Source: Tistrella mobilis
Lineage (GTDB): Bacteria; Pseudomonadota; Alphaproteobacteria; Tistrellales; Tistrellaceae
Reading direction: 5' to 3'
Assembly (NCBI RefSeq): GCF_041468085.1
Contig: NZ_CP121017.1
Coordinates: forward strand, 971,501-1,035,500
DNA length: 64,000 bases
The translations under genes and the position numbers were made by a program. Positions 34,152-42,429 of this stretch are shown here, in pieces (position 1 is the first letter of the stretch; every line of letters begins with the position of its first letter). The notes under the pieces were generated by a model. It was not told the origin of the DNA. It ran no database searches and saw only the letters and a list, made by a program, of their open reading frames with translations.

Positions 34152-35136
34152 ACGGGCCGAAGGCGGTCTCGACCAGCCGGCTGTCGATGCGGGTGAAGCC
34201 GGCTTCGGCCATGGCGGCGGCGATGGTGCCGTCGTCGAAGGAGCGGTCCTGACCGCGCAGCGCCGGGACAAGGCGGCCGGTGACATGGGTTTCAGGGGCG
34301 GTGCGTTCGGCCGTCAGCGCCTCGTGCAGGGTGACGAAGACCCCGCCGGGGGCGAGGGCCCGGCGGATGCCGGCCAGGACGCGGACCAGATCGCGGGCGT
34401 AATAGAGCGTCATCGAGGTCCAGATGATGTCGTAGCCGGTGCCGAAGCCGGCCGCGTTCATGTCACCTGCAATGACCGTGGCGGGCCGGCCGTCCAGCCG
34501 GGCGCGGATGCGGTCTGCCATCGGCGGCAGGTCGAAGACGGTGATGTCGAGCTGCGGGTGCCGGTCGGCGAGGCGGCAGGCCAGTATCTCGGATCCGGCC
34601 CCCAGATCGAGCAGGCGGCGCGCCGAGGGCCATTCGGGCAGGCGGGTGAGCAGGTCGAGGGCGGTGTCGGCACCCATCGCCCGATGAAAGGCCCTGAGGC
34701 TGTTGGCCGAGCCGTCCCAGAAGGCGGGCGACGCCATGTCGGGGGCGGGGGCCGGCCCGGGATCGGCGAGCAGGCCCGCGACGTCGCCATGACGGAGCCG
34801 CGGCAGGGTGAGGAGCAGGTCGCGCATCGACCGCGCGCCATCGGTCCTGAGCAGCGGGGCGGCCTCTGCCGTCAGGCCGTAGCGGCCGCGGGTCTTGTCG
34901 AGCAGGCCCATGGCGGCAAGGCCGTCGAGCACGCGGCCGAGCCGGGTGGCATCGAGGCCCAGGGATCCGGCGAGATCTGCGGCCGTGGCCGGCGGGTCGA
35001 GCCGGTCGAACAGGCCGAGATCGAGCGCACAGGCGAGCAGCTGCCAGCGCAGGGGCGCCTGGATCAGATCGAACAGCCGGCCGGCGAGGCCGTCGCGGCC
35101 GGGGATATCGATGATGGGGAGCGTGCGATCGCGCAT
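34126..35136 (-). CDS. SAM-dependent O-methyltransferase-like protein
   Basis: The 336-residue protein belongs to the family-2 O-methyltransferase fold. It has an N-terminal winged-helix dimerisation domain (ALDLGLFDRLDPPATAADLAGSLGLDATRLGRVLDGLAAMGLL), the SAM motif LLDLGAGSEILACRLA near residue 165, an acidic VFDLPPM after the next strand, and a C-terminal LAPGGVFVTLHEALT. Its ATG at 35136 shares one base with the stop of the TonB receptor gene (GTG 35139 is the alternative), so the two are translationally coupled. Such pairs of TonB receptor and methyltransferase occur in siderophore or metallophore loci; the substrate is unknown. Confidence 0.82.
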   Translation of the reverse strand: MRDRTLPIIDIPGRDGLAGRLFDLIQAPLRWQLLACALDLGLFDRLDPPATAADLAGSLGLDATRLGRVLDGLAAMGLLDKTRGRYGLTAEAAPLLRTDGARSMRDLLLTLPRLRHGDVAGLLADPGPAPAPDMASPAFWDGSANSLRAFHRAMGADTALDLLTRLPEWPSARRLLDLGAGSEILACRLADRHPQLDITVFDLPPMADRIRARLDGRPATVIAGDMNAAGFGTGYDIIWTSMTLYYARDLVRVLAGIRRALAPGGVFVTLHEALTAERTAPETHVTGRLVPALRGQDRSFDDGTIAAAMAEAGFTRIDSRLVETAFGPFRMDCGRG

Positions 35137-37256
35137 CACCAGCTTGCCTTCACCTGGAGGCTGACCTCGCGGCCGGCGCCGTCTTCGACCAGCTGGCCGA
35201 GCGGCACGCCGACGGCGCGGGCATAAACGTTGCGGTCGAAGATGTTGCTGGCCTGAAGCGAGACCTCGATGGTGCCGAAGCGGTAGCCGAGGGCGGCATC
35301 GGCCAGGGCGAAGGCGTCCTGCGACAGCGTGTTGGCACCGTCGAAGTAATAGGGGCCGGAGCCGTTGGCTGCGACCAGGCCGAACCAGCCGTCGCCCCCC
35401 GTGCTGCCGCCCTGGTCGTAGCGCAGCCCCGCCGACCAGGTGGCCTCTGCCGCCATCGGCAGGCGGTTGCCGGAATAGTCGACCGGCACCAGCGTGCCGC
35501 CGCGGTTGACGGTGGTGCGGTAGGAACTGGCCTCCGCCTTCTGCAGACCGCCGGTGGCGAACCAGCCCCAGACCTCGTCGATCCGGCCGTCGAGGGCGAG
35601 TTCGGCGCCGTAGATGCGGGCCTCTGCGGCATTGGTGATGGTGGTGATGCCGCCCGGTTCGAGATCGAGAATCTGGCGGTCGGTCGAGGTGGTGTGGAAG
35701 AGGGCAAGGTCGGCGACGACCCGGCCGCCGAACAGCGCGGTCTTCACACCGGCCTCTGCCGTCCAGCTGTGTTCGGCGCCATAGGTCAGGCTGTCACGGC
35801 TGGTGGCATTGCCGTAATTGTAACCGCCGGGCAGATAGCCGCGGGCGTAAGATGCGTGGAGCATCGTCTCGGGCGCCACGTCCCAGGCGAGCGAGATCTT
35901 GGGCAGAAGCGTGGTGTCGGTGATGTCTGCGTCGAAGCGGCTGCTGCCCGCCGCGTTGGTCAGCCGCATCCGGCCGCTCTGGTCGATCCGCTCCACCCTG
36001 GTCCCCAGGGTGACGCGCAGATCCGGGGTGAGGCCGTATTCGGCCTGGCCGAAGCCGGCGATGCCGGTCTGGTCGATCGATGTTTCGCGCGTCACCCGCG
36101 GCGTGCCGATGCGGAAATCGAGATCGGTGCGGCTGACATAGCCGTAGAGCCCCGCGAGCCAGCGCAGCCGGGCATCATCATCCGGCGAGGCGATGCGCAG
36201 TTCCTGCGAGACGGTATCGTCCTTGTGGGAGGAAAGCGTGGGCAGGGTGGGCAGCGGCGTGCCGTCCAGATCCATCCGGAAATCCCGGGTGTAATGCGTC
36301 CAGCCGGTGATGGCGGTGAGATCGACCGGCCCGGCACGATGGTCGATGCGCAGCGACTGGATGGCCGTCACCGTATCGTCCCACGAGGCGGCGTCGTAAT
36401 TGGTGACATTGCGGGGCGTGGCATAGGGGCCGGTCAGGAAGCGCAGCCGCTGCTTGCCGAGATCGGCCCGCTCCACCACGCTTTTGAGCGAGATGTCGGT
36501 GTCGTCGTCGGGCAGCAGGGTCAGCCCGCCGGAAAAGGTCAGCCGATCGGTGGACGCGCCGTCATCGGCGCCGTCGGTGAGGTTGAGACCGGGGCCGCGG
36601 GCCTGTTCGGCCCGCAGCGCCACGGCGCCCGCGGCCTTGTCGGGCGCGATCGGCCCCGAGACCCGGCCGCTGACGGTCCAGCTCGGGCTCCAGCCGTCGG
36701 CGCCGTCTTCGAACCCCAGGATGGCGCGGGCTTCGGCGCCCGCCTGCCAGTCGGGATCGGCCGTGTCGGTACGGATCAGCCCGGCTTCGGTGTTGCGGCC
36801 GTACAGGCTGCCCTGGGGGCCTTTCAGGATCTCCATGGTGCCGGGATCGGGCAGGCGCGGCGCCTGTACCGCGCCATGGGGCAGGGCGACGTCGTTGACC
36901 GTGAAGCCGAGCGGATCCTGCAGGGCGGTGTTGGCGACGGTCATGCCGCGCATCACCACCCGGGTCTGCACCGAGGACTGTTCGATCAGCACATTGGGCG
37001 AGTGTCGGGCGATGCCGGCGAGGCCACCGGCGAGCGGACCGGCCTGATCCTCGGGCGTGAGCAGGTCGACCGTGCCGGGGGTTCGGCGGACATCCTCGGT
37101 CCACTGGCGGGCCTCGACCAGGACGGGCGCGAGGCGGACGACGGTTTCGTCCTCGCCCGCCACGGCCGGACCCGTGACGAGCGTCGTGCCGCCGGCCAGC
37201 AGCACGGGGACGGCGGAGGCGAGCAGGCGGGTGCGGACCCTGCGATGCGTGGTCAT
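35136..37256 (-). CDS. TonB-dependent outer-membrane receptor
   Basis: The 706-residue receptor has a signal peptide (MTTHRRVRTRLLASAVPVLLAGGTT, cleaved near AVAGED), a TonB-box-like ETVVRLAPVLVEA, a plug domain (about residues 50-165, with VVMRGMTVANTALQDPLGFTVNDVAL and MEILKGPQGSLYGRNTEAG) and a beta-barrel ending in QVKASW. It is closest in pattern to siderophore receptors of the FepA/pyochelin-receptor kind. Upstream on the same strand are an MFS exporter and an AraC regulator, downstream a coupled methyltransferase. Its nearness to the lasso cluster raises the possibility that it imports a lasso peptide, but no lasso isopeptidase accompanies it. Confidence 0.88.
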   Translation of the reverse strand: MTTHRRVRTRLLASAVPVLLAGGTTLVTGPAVAGEDETVVRLAPVLVEARQWTEDVRRTPGTVDLLTPEDQAGPLAGGLAGIARHSPNVLIEQSSVQTRVVMRGMTVANTALQDPLGFTVNDVALPHGAVQAPRLPDPGTMEILKGPQGSLYGRNTEAGLIRTDTADPDWQAGAEARAILGFEDGADGWSPSWTVSGRVSGPIAPDKAAGAVALRAEQARGPGLNLTDGADDGASTDRLTFSGGLTLLPDDDTDISLKSVVERADLGKQRLRFLTGPYATPRNVTNYDAASWDDTVTAIQSLRIDHRAGPVDLTAITGWTHYTRDFRMDLDGTPLPTLPTLSSHKDDTVSQELRIASPDDDARLRWLAGLYGYVSRTDLDFRIGTPRVTRETSIDQTGIAGFGQAEYGLTPDLRVTLGTRVERIDQSGRMRLTNAAGSSRFDADITDTTLLPKISLAWDVAPETMLHASYARGYLPGGYNYGNATSRDSLTYGAEHSWTAEAGVKTALFGGRVVADLALFHTTSTDRQILDLEPGGITTITNAAEARIYGAELALDGRIDEVWGWFATGGLQKAEASSYRTTVNRGGTLVPVDYSGNRLPMAAEATWSAGLRYDQGGSTGGDGWFGLVAANGSGPYYFDGANTLSQDAFALADAALGYRFGTIEVSLQASNIFDRNVYARAVGVPLGQLVEDGAGREVSLQVKASW

Positions 37257-37341
37257 GGGCGTCTCCGGAAGGCGCTGGAATGAGATGGGCGAGGCTAGCG
37301 CCGGCACGCGCCGCCGGCGCCCTTATGGCGAACGCCGACCG

Positions 37342-38529
37342 TCATCCGGCGAAAGCCTCGGACCGGCGCCGGAAGGCGATCCCGGCGATGACGGCGAGCA
37401 GGACCGCCCCCGCCCACCAGGGCGCGGTGGGGGAGAACTGGTGCAGCATGGCGCCGAGCATCGGCCCTGCCGCCATGGCGAGGCCCTGGGCCATGCCGTT
37501 GATGCCGGCGGCGCGGGCCTGGGCGCCCGCGGGCGTGGCCAGGCTGAGCCCGGCGAGATTGCCGGGCAGCAGCAGGCCGAAGCCGGCACCGAGCAGGACC
37601 ATCGCGATCTGGAGCCAGAGGATGGCAGGTGCGGCCGCCGCCATGGCCATGGCGAGGAGGGCGAGCACGGCCCCCCTGCGCACCAGACGGGCCGGGGCCC
37701 AGCCCAGCCGGCCGATCACCAGACCCTGCGTCGCGACCATGGCGAGGGTGGTCAGGGCGAGGAGCGCACCGCCGCGTTCGATGGAGGCGGCGGGGGCGAG
37801 GCCGAACTGATCCTGGAGGCGGAGCGCCGTTACCTGCTGAAGCTGGGCATAGGCGGCAAGGCCGGCGAAGGTTATGGCAAGGAAGGGCAGAAGCCGGCCG
37901 AGCGGCGGGCGCGGCGTGGCGGTGGTGGCCGTGGATACCGGCCGTGCCGTCGCCCGCAGCACCAGCGCCACCAGAAGCGTGCCGGCGGCGATGGCGGCCG
38001 AAAGGACCAGCAGCGCCACGGCCGGCGATGCGCCGCCCAGCCGCCAGGCGGTCATGCCGCCCAGAATCGAGCCCAGGCCGAAGGCGGCCCCCATCATCCC
38101 CATGCCGCCGGCCCGGCGGTCGCGGGCGGTGACATCGGCCAGAAAGCCCTGGGCGGCGGGCATGATCCCGGCCGATATGGCGGCCTGAACCAGCCGTGCC
38201 GCGAGCAGCAGGCCATAGGCGCGGCCGGCATCGAGCCGGCCGCCATCGAGGGCATCGAGGGTCCAGGCGAGGAGGGCGGGGAAGAGGGCGGCGGCGGCAA
38301 GCCCCGCCACCAGCACCGGCCGGCGGCCGATCCGGTCGGCGACATGGCCCCAGACGGGCCCTGCCACCACCATCAGCAGGGCCGAGAGGCCGAGCAGCAG
38401 CCCGGTTTCAAGATCGCCGAAGCCGCGGGCACGGCCGAGCGGCGGCAGGGTGATCAGCAGGAAGGCATGGCCGGCCCCGTTTGCGGTAAGGGCGGCAAGC
38501 AGGGCGGCGACGGCTGGACGGGTCGACAT
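37342..38529 (-). CDS. MFS transporter
   Basis: The 395-residue protein has about 12 membrane helices. The MFS motif A is GHVADRIGRRPVLVAG (about residues 58-73), and the second-half counterpart is weak. It resembles drug/siderophore efflux or siderophore-import MFS proteins linked to TonB receptor genes. ATG 38529 begins the conserved MSTRPAVAALLAALTANGAGHAFLLI; the 14-residue upstream extension is unlikely. It stands between an AraC regulator and the TonB receptor on the same strand, likely in one operon. Confidence 0.85.
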   Translation of the reverse strand: MSTRPAVAALLAALTANGAGHAFLLITLPPLGRARGFGDLETGLLLGLSALLMVVAGPVWGHVADRIGRRPVLVAGLAAAALFPALLAWTLDALDGGRLDAGRAYGLLLAARLVQAAISAGIMPAAQGFLADVTARDRRAGGMGMMGAAFGLGSILGGMTAWRLGGASPAVALLVLSAAIAAGTLLVALVLRATARPVSTATTATPRPPLGRLLPFLAITFAGLAAYAQLQQVTALRLQDQFGLAPAASIERGGALLALTTLAMVATQGLVIGRLGWAPARLVRRGAVLALLAMAMAAAAPAILWLQIAMVLLGAGFGLLLPGNLAGLSLATPAGAQARAAGINGMAQGLAMAAGPMLGAMLHQFSPTAPWWAGAVLLAVIAGIAFRRRSEAFAG

Positions 38530-38635
38530 GGGCGCACGGGGCTCCGGATGGGCGGTCGGAGGGGAGACCATGCCCTGTCCGGAAGCTGCGCGCCGTCATC
38601 TGGCGAAAGGGTGGCGGGGACGGGGGAGACGCCTT

Positions 38636-39619
38636 CTATCCGCGCCGGAAGGCCGCCGGGCTGGTGCCGTGGCGGGCGCGGAAGGCGGCGGCGAAATGGC
38701 TGGAGCTGCTGAAGCCGCACAGGAAGGCGATTTCGGTGACGCTGGCCTCGCCCCGTTCCAGCGCAAGGCGGGCCTGGTCCAGCCGGCGGTCGCGCAGCCA
38801 GGCGAAGACCGTGGCGCCATAGGCCTTGCGGAAACAGCGGTTGAGGCGGACATGGCTCATGCCGGCCAAGGCTGCCAGTTCGTCGAGCGATGGCGGTTCG
38901 GCCATGTCGGCCAGCAGCCGGTCGGCGACCCGGGCGACCGCGCGGCGGTCTTCGGGGGCGAGCAGGCCGCCCGGCGGCTCGGGGGCATGTCCGGGCCCCA
39001 GCCAGTCGGCGAGCAGGCCGAGCGCCGTGCTTTCGGCCCTGAGCCGATCGATGGCCGTGGCGAGCGGATTGCCGGTGAGGGCGGAGAGCGTCGTGCGGGT
39101 CCCGACCCGGCCCAGGCGGCGGGCGCCGGTGCCCTTGCAGGCGATCCCCGCTTCGGCCAGGACCGCGGCGACGCGGTCGAGGTCGAACTTGACCGCGAGC
39201 ATGCAGGCCTGGTCCTGGGCGGGGGTCAGGCGGCTGATCGGGGCGTCGTCCAGACGGAACAGCCAGACATCCCCGGCCTGTACCTGATGCGTCAGGTCGG
39301 GGCGGCCGCAGCCGAACAGGCTGGTGCCCGACAGGCCGAAGGCGAGCACGCCGACCGCGCCGCCATGATCGATCCGCGAGCGATAGTCGGCGTCCAGCCG
39401 GCAGGTGCTGGTCGTCAGCGTGATGCCGGGGCCGGGGCGTGCGGTCCGGAAACGCACGGCACCGCCGCCCACCGCCAGCGCATGATCCTGCCAGCCGGCA
39501 CGGCCGGTCGACAGCCGGTCGAGCAGGCGCGGCCCCACGCGGAATTCGCTGCCGGCGCGCAAGCCGGTGCGCGCAGGGCCGGCAGCGGCGGGGAGAACAA
39601 GGGCAGGATGGTCGGTCAT
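38636..39619 (-). CDS. AraC-family regulator, PchR-like
   Basis: The 327-residue regulator has a divergent N-terminal sensor (1-215) and a C-terminal AraC DNA-binding domain (about 225-325) with ELAALAGMSHVRLNRCFRKAYGATVFAWLRDRRLDQARLALERGEASVTEIAFLCGFSSSSHFAAAFRARHG. This wording is typical of PchR/YbtA-type siderophore-responsive regulators that activate a linked TonB receptor. It heads the AraC-MFS-TonB-methyltransferase run, and a candidate Fur box lies 54 bases upstream of its ATG. Confidence 0.86.
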   Translation of the reverse strand: MTDHPALVLPAAAGPARTGLRAGSEFRVGPRLLDRLSTGRAGWQDHALAVGGGAVRFRTARPGPGITLTTSTCRLDADYRSRIDHGGAVGVLAFGLSGTSLFGCGRPDLTHQVQAGDVWLFRLDDAPISRLTPAQDQACMLAVKFDLDRVAAVLAEAGIACKGTGARRLGRVGTRTTLSALTGNPLATAIDRLRAESTALGLLADWLGPGHAPEPPGGLLAPEDRRAVARVADRLLADMAEPPSLDELAALAGMSHVRLNRCFRKAYGATVFAWLRDRRLDQARLALERGEASVTEIAFLCGFSSSSHFAAAFRARHGTSPAAFRRG

Positions 39620-39672
39620 GGCTGGCGGATCCGACGGTTGCGGGATGCCGTCAGACTAGCAGATCAAATTAT

Positions 39673-39691
39673 GAGAATGATAGTGATTCGC
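39673..39691 (-). promoter_or_regulatory. Candidate Fur box
   Basis: GAGAATGATAGTGATTCGC matches 14 of 19 positions of the classical GATAATGATAATCATTATC Fur box, in an AT-rich island upstream of the PchR-like gene. The element would make the whole downstream module iron-repressed. In alphaproteobacteria an Irr or RirA system may replace Fur, which lowers confidence. Confidence 0.4.
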
Positions 39692-39708
39692 AGAATATCG
39701 CCGCAAGA

Positions 39709-40305
39709 TCAGGCCTCCGGCGGGGCGAGGCCGCGGGTGATCAGGTCGAAAATGTCGTCGAAGGCCCGTTCGACCTCGGCCTCGGGCAGCGACCAGTGGC
39801 CGACATGGGCCGGATGATGAAAGACCATGGTGGTCCGCAGCACCGCCCAGGCCGTGGCCCGCGGATCGTTGAACCGCACCTCTCCGGTGACCATGCCGTC
39901 GCTCAATATGCGCGATATCTGGTCGACCAGCTTGCCGACATGGTCCTGAACCACGGCATCGGCCTCGCCGGCCAGTGCATGATAGACCGCAAAAAGCTCA
40001 GGATCTTCAAGCACCTTGCCGCGCTTGATCCGGATCAGCCGTTCGAGCCAGCGCCGCAGGCGCGGCAGGGCCGGGCCGGTCTCTGCGGCAATCTCGGCCA
40101 GCGGCTCCGAGACGCGGGCGAGCCAGCGGGCGGCCACCGCCTCACGCAGGGCGGTTTTGCTGGGGAAATGGCGATAGATGCTGCCATGGCTGACGCCGAG
40201 CGCACGGGCCACGTCGACGACCGTGGTCTTCTGAAGCCCGAACCGGCGGAGGACATCCTCCGCCGTGTCCAGGATCTGTTCGGGCGTGAGCGCGCCGTCG
40301 GCCAA
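39709..40305 (-). CDS. TetR-family repressor
   Basis: The 198-residue protein has the TetR helix-turn-helix (KTTVVDVARALGVSHGSIYRHFPSKTALREAV, about residues 25-56) and a C-terminal ligand domain of the YbiH/AcuR-like type. It lies 27 bases behind the aldo/keto reductase gene in the same orientation, so both are co-transcribed. A perfect inverted repeat upstream of the reductase gene is its likely operator, giving autoregulation. Confidence 0.9.
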   Translation of the reverse strand: MADGALTPEQILDTAEDVLRRFGLQKTTVVDVARALGVSHGSIYRHFPSKTALREAVAARWLARVSEPLAEIAAETGPALPRLRRWLERLIRIKRGKVLEDPELFAVYHALAGEADAVVQDHVGKLVDQISRILSDGMVTGEVRFNDPRATAWAVLRTTMVFHHPAHVGHWSLPEAEVERAFDDIFDLITRGLAPPEA

Positions 40306-40332
40306 TCCGTCTCTCCCCTGGGGGCCGGGGCG

Positions 40333-41367
40333 TCAGACGGCCCCGGTCTCGCTGTCCAGCATCCGCATCTGTTCAGGCGTGTAGCGCGTCCCGGCCGTGG
40401 CGTCGGCCGGGATGGCATCACGGATCCGGGCAAGATCGCCGGATGAGAGCCGGATGTCGAGCGCTCCGATTGCTTCGGCAAGCTGGTGACGCCGGCGGGC
40501 GCCGATCAGCGGCACGATATCCGGGCCCTGGGCCGCCACCCAGGCGATGGCGATCTGGGTGGCGGTCACCTCGCGTTCCGCCGCGATGTCGTGCAGCACG
40601 CCGGTGAGCGCCAGATTGCGTTCCAGATTGTCGCCCGAGAAACGTGGCAGATGGGCGCGGTAATCCCCCACCGCCAGCGCCCTGCGTGCCGCCCAGTCGC
40701 TGGAGAGCAGGCCGCGGCCGAGCACGCCATAGGCGCTGATCACCGTGCCGAGCCGGCGGGCGGCGGGCAGGATCGAGGCTTCGATGCCCCGGTCGAGCAC
40801 CGAATATTCGATCTGCAGCCAGCGCACAGGATGCACGGCGGCCGCGCGCTCCAGGGTTCGGGCACTGACTTCCGAGAGGCCCAGATGGCGGACATAACCG
40901 GCCTCGATCATCTCGGCGACGGCGCCGACCGTGTCCTCGATCGGCACCGCCGGGTCGAGCCGGGCCGGCTGGTAGAGATCGACGTAATCGGTGCCCAGCC
41001 GCTTCAGGGTATAGGCAAGCGCGTTCTTCACCGCGGCCGGGCGGCTGTCGAATCCCAGGAAGCGGCCCTCGGGGTCGCGCAGCGCGCCGAACTTGACCGC
41101 GATGAACACATCCTCGCGCCGCCGGCTCCACAACGCCTCGCGGATCAGCAGTTCGTTGTGGCCCTGGCCGTAGAAGTCGCCGGTATCGAGCAGGAAGATG
41201 CCCGCATCGAGCGCGGCATGAATGGTCGCGATGCTCTCGTCGCGATCGGCCGGACCATAGGCATCGGACATGCCCATGCAGCCGAGGCCGAGTGCCGGCA
41301 GGGTCATCGGATCGTCCAGCCGGCCGGTGGTGCCGGTGAAGGTGTGGGCAGGAACGGAGACAGGCAT
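40333..41367 (-). CDS. Aldo/keto reductase
   Basis: The 344-residue NADPH-dependent oxidoreductase is a (beta/alpha)8 barrel of the AKR13/YhdN-like group. Catalytic-tetrad context is visible: LLDTGDFYGQGHNE (Asp and Tyr), FIAVKFGAL (Lys) and RHLGLSEVS (His region). The C-terminal NADP-binding loop reads IVPLIGARRRHQLAEAIGAL. It reduces aldehydes or ketones in the cytoplasm. It is the first gene of an operon with a TetR repressor, suggesting induction by a toxic carbonyl or electrophile. Confidence 0.9.
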   Translation of the reverse strand: MPVSVPAHTFTGTTGRLDDPMTLPALGLGCMGMSDAYGPADRDESIATIHAALDAGIFLLDTGDFYGQGHNELLIREALWSRRREDVFIAVKFGALRDPEGRFLGFDSRPAAVKNALAYTLKRLGTDYVDLYQPARLDPAVPIEDTVGAVAEMIEAGYVRHLGLSEVSARTLERAAAVHPVRWLQIEYSVLDRGIEASILPAARRLGTVISAYGVLGRGLLSSDWAARRALAVGDYRAHLPRFSGDNLERNLALTGVLHDIAAEREVTATQIAIAWVAAQGPDIVPLIGARRRHQLAEAIGALDIRLSSGDLARIRDAIPADATAGTRYTPEQMRMLDSETGAV

Positions 41368-41416
41368 GACGCCATCCTCTCTTCATCGGGGTGTGAAGAG
41401 AGGATGCGCCTGATAA

Positions 41417-41438
41417 TGACAGATTTCAATATCTGTCA
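41417..41438. promoter_or_regulatory. Probable operator of the TetR repressor
   Basis: TGACAGAT (41417-41424) and ATCTGTCA (41431-41438) form a perfect 8-bp inverted repeat with a six-base AT-rich spacer, 50 bases upstream of the aldo/keto reductase start. Arm length and spacing suit a TetR-family dimer pair. It lies in the only AT-rich stretch of the promoter. Confidence 0.7.
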
Positions 41439-41463
41439 GTCAGAGTCTCAAAACCGTCATCCG

Positions 41464-42429
41464 TTATCCGCCGACTGATGCCTCCCTGGTGGCCGGCTCG
41501 TCGAAGAAGGCGGCGGCGGCGGCGGCGATGAAGCCGGAGCGTTCCATCGGCAGCATGTGGGTGATGTCGGCCAGCTGAAGCAGGTCGAACCCCGCGGCCC
41601 GGGCGGCGACAGAGGCGATGGCGGCGGTGAAGGGATCGGCCGCGATGCCCTCGGGCCGGCGACCGGCGATCATCAGGCTGGGGGCGATGAGACCCGGTTG
41701 CCGCTTCGCCCGGGCGAGCAGATCCCAGAGCCCTTCCGGGGTGTTGCCGGCATAGAAACCGCTCTCGACCACGGGCGGACAGGCCAGGCGGAACCCGCCA
41801 TCCTCCGCCGGGACCAGCACGGCGGCGGCCAGGTCGTCGGGCGCGCCCGGCTCCATCCAGGCAAATTCCGGCCGCTCGCGGAAGATGCGGGCGAAATCCG
41901 CGCGGCTGGCAAAACGGTCCTTGCGGCGTTTGACCCGCTCGGCCAGGAAGTCGCGCCCGGCGGCGGCCTCGGTGGCCCCCTCCATGTCGCCGGCCGGAAT
42001 CAGCGGCGGCTCCATGAACACCCGGCGATGGTAGAGCCGGCCTTCCGCCTGTTCGGCATGCAGCGACAGCACGCCCGAATAGGAATGGAACAGCGCGTCC
42101 GGCGGCGTGCCGGCTTCCGTCGCGAGATGGCGGGCGATGGCGGCCTGGTCGGCGGCAAGCCGGGCCTGGGGCGGGGTGACCTCGATGCCGGCGGCGTTCA
42201 GGCCGTGGCCGCGCAGGTCCACCGCCACCACCTCGCGATCCCGCGACAGCGTCTGCCACAGGCCGCGACAGGCCAGGGTGGCGAAGCCGACGCCATGGCC
42301 CAGGATCACCGGCCGGCGGCCGCTTTCGGCGAAACGCGGGCCGATCCGGGCCAGGGTGAGGGCAAAGCCATCGTCCATGCCCAGCCGCTCGACCGTGAAG
42401 CCGGCATCGGCGAAGGCCTCGGGGATCAC
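41464..42429 (-). CDS. Alpha/beta hydrolase
   Basis: The 321-residue protein has the alpha/beta-hydrolase fold: PVILGHGVGFATL (HG oxyanion region, about residue 43), VVAVDLRGHGLN, the nucleophile elbow written as FHSYSGVLS instead of the usual G-x-S-x-G, and ADITHMLPMER with the catalytic His. The elbow is non-canonical at its first Gly, which could mean altered activity. Translation starts at GTG 42429, overlapping the stop of the upstream hydrolase-OsmC gene by four bases (GTGA), so the two are coupled. The substrate is unknown. Confidence 0.75.
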   Translation of the reverse strand: MIPEAFADAGFTVERLGMDDGFALTLARIGPRFAESGRRPVILGHGVGFATLACRGLWQTLSRDREVVAVDLRGHGLNAAGIEVTPPQARLAADQAAIARHLATEAGTPPDALFHSYSGVLSLHAEQAEGRLYHRRVFMEPPLIPAGDMEGATEAAAGRDFLAERVKRRKDRFASRADFARIFRERPEFAWMEPGAPDDLAAAVLVPAEDGGFRLACPPVVESGFYAGNTPEGLWDLLARAKRQPGLIAPSLMIAGRRPEGIAADPFTAAIASVAARAAGFDLLQLADITHMLPMERSGFIAAAAAAFFDEPATREASVGG

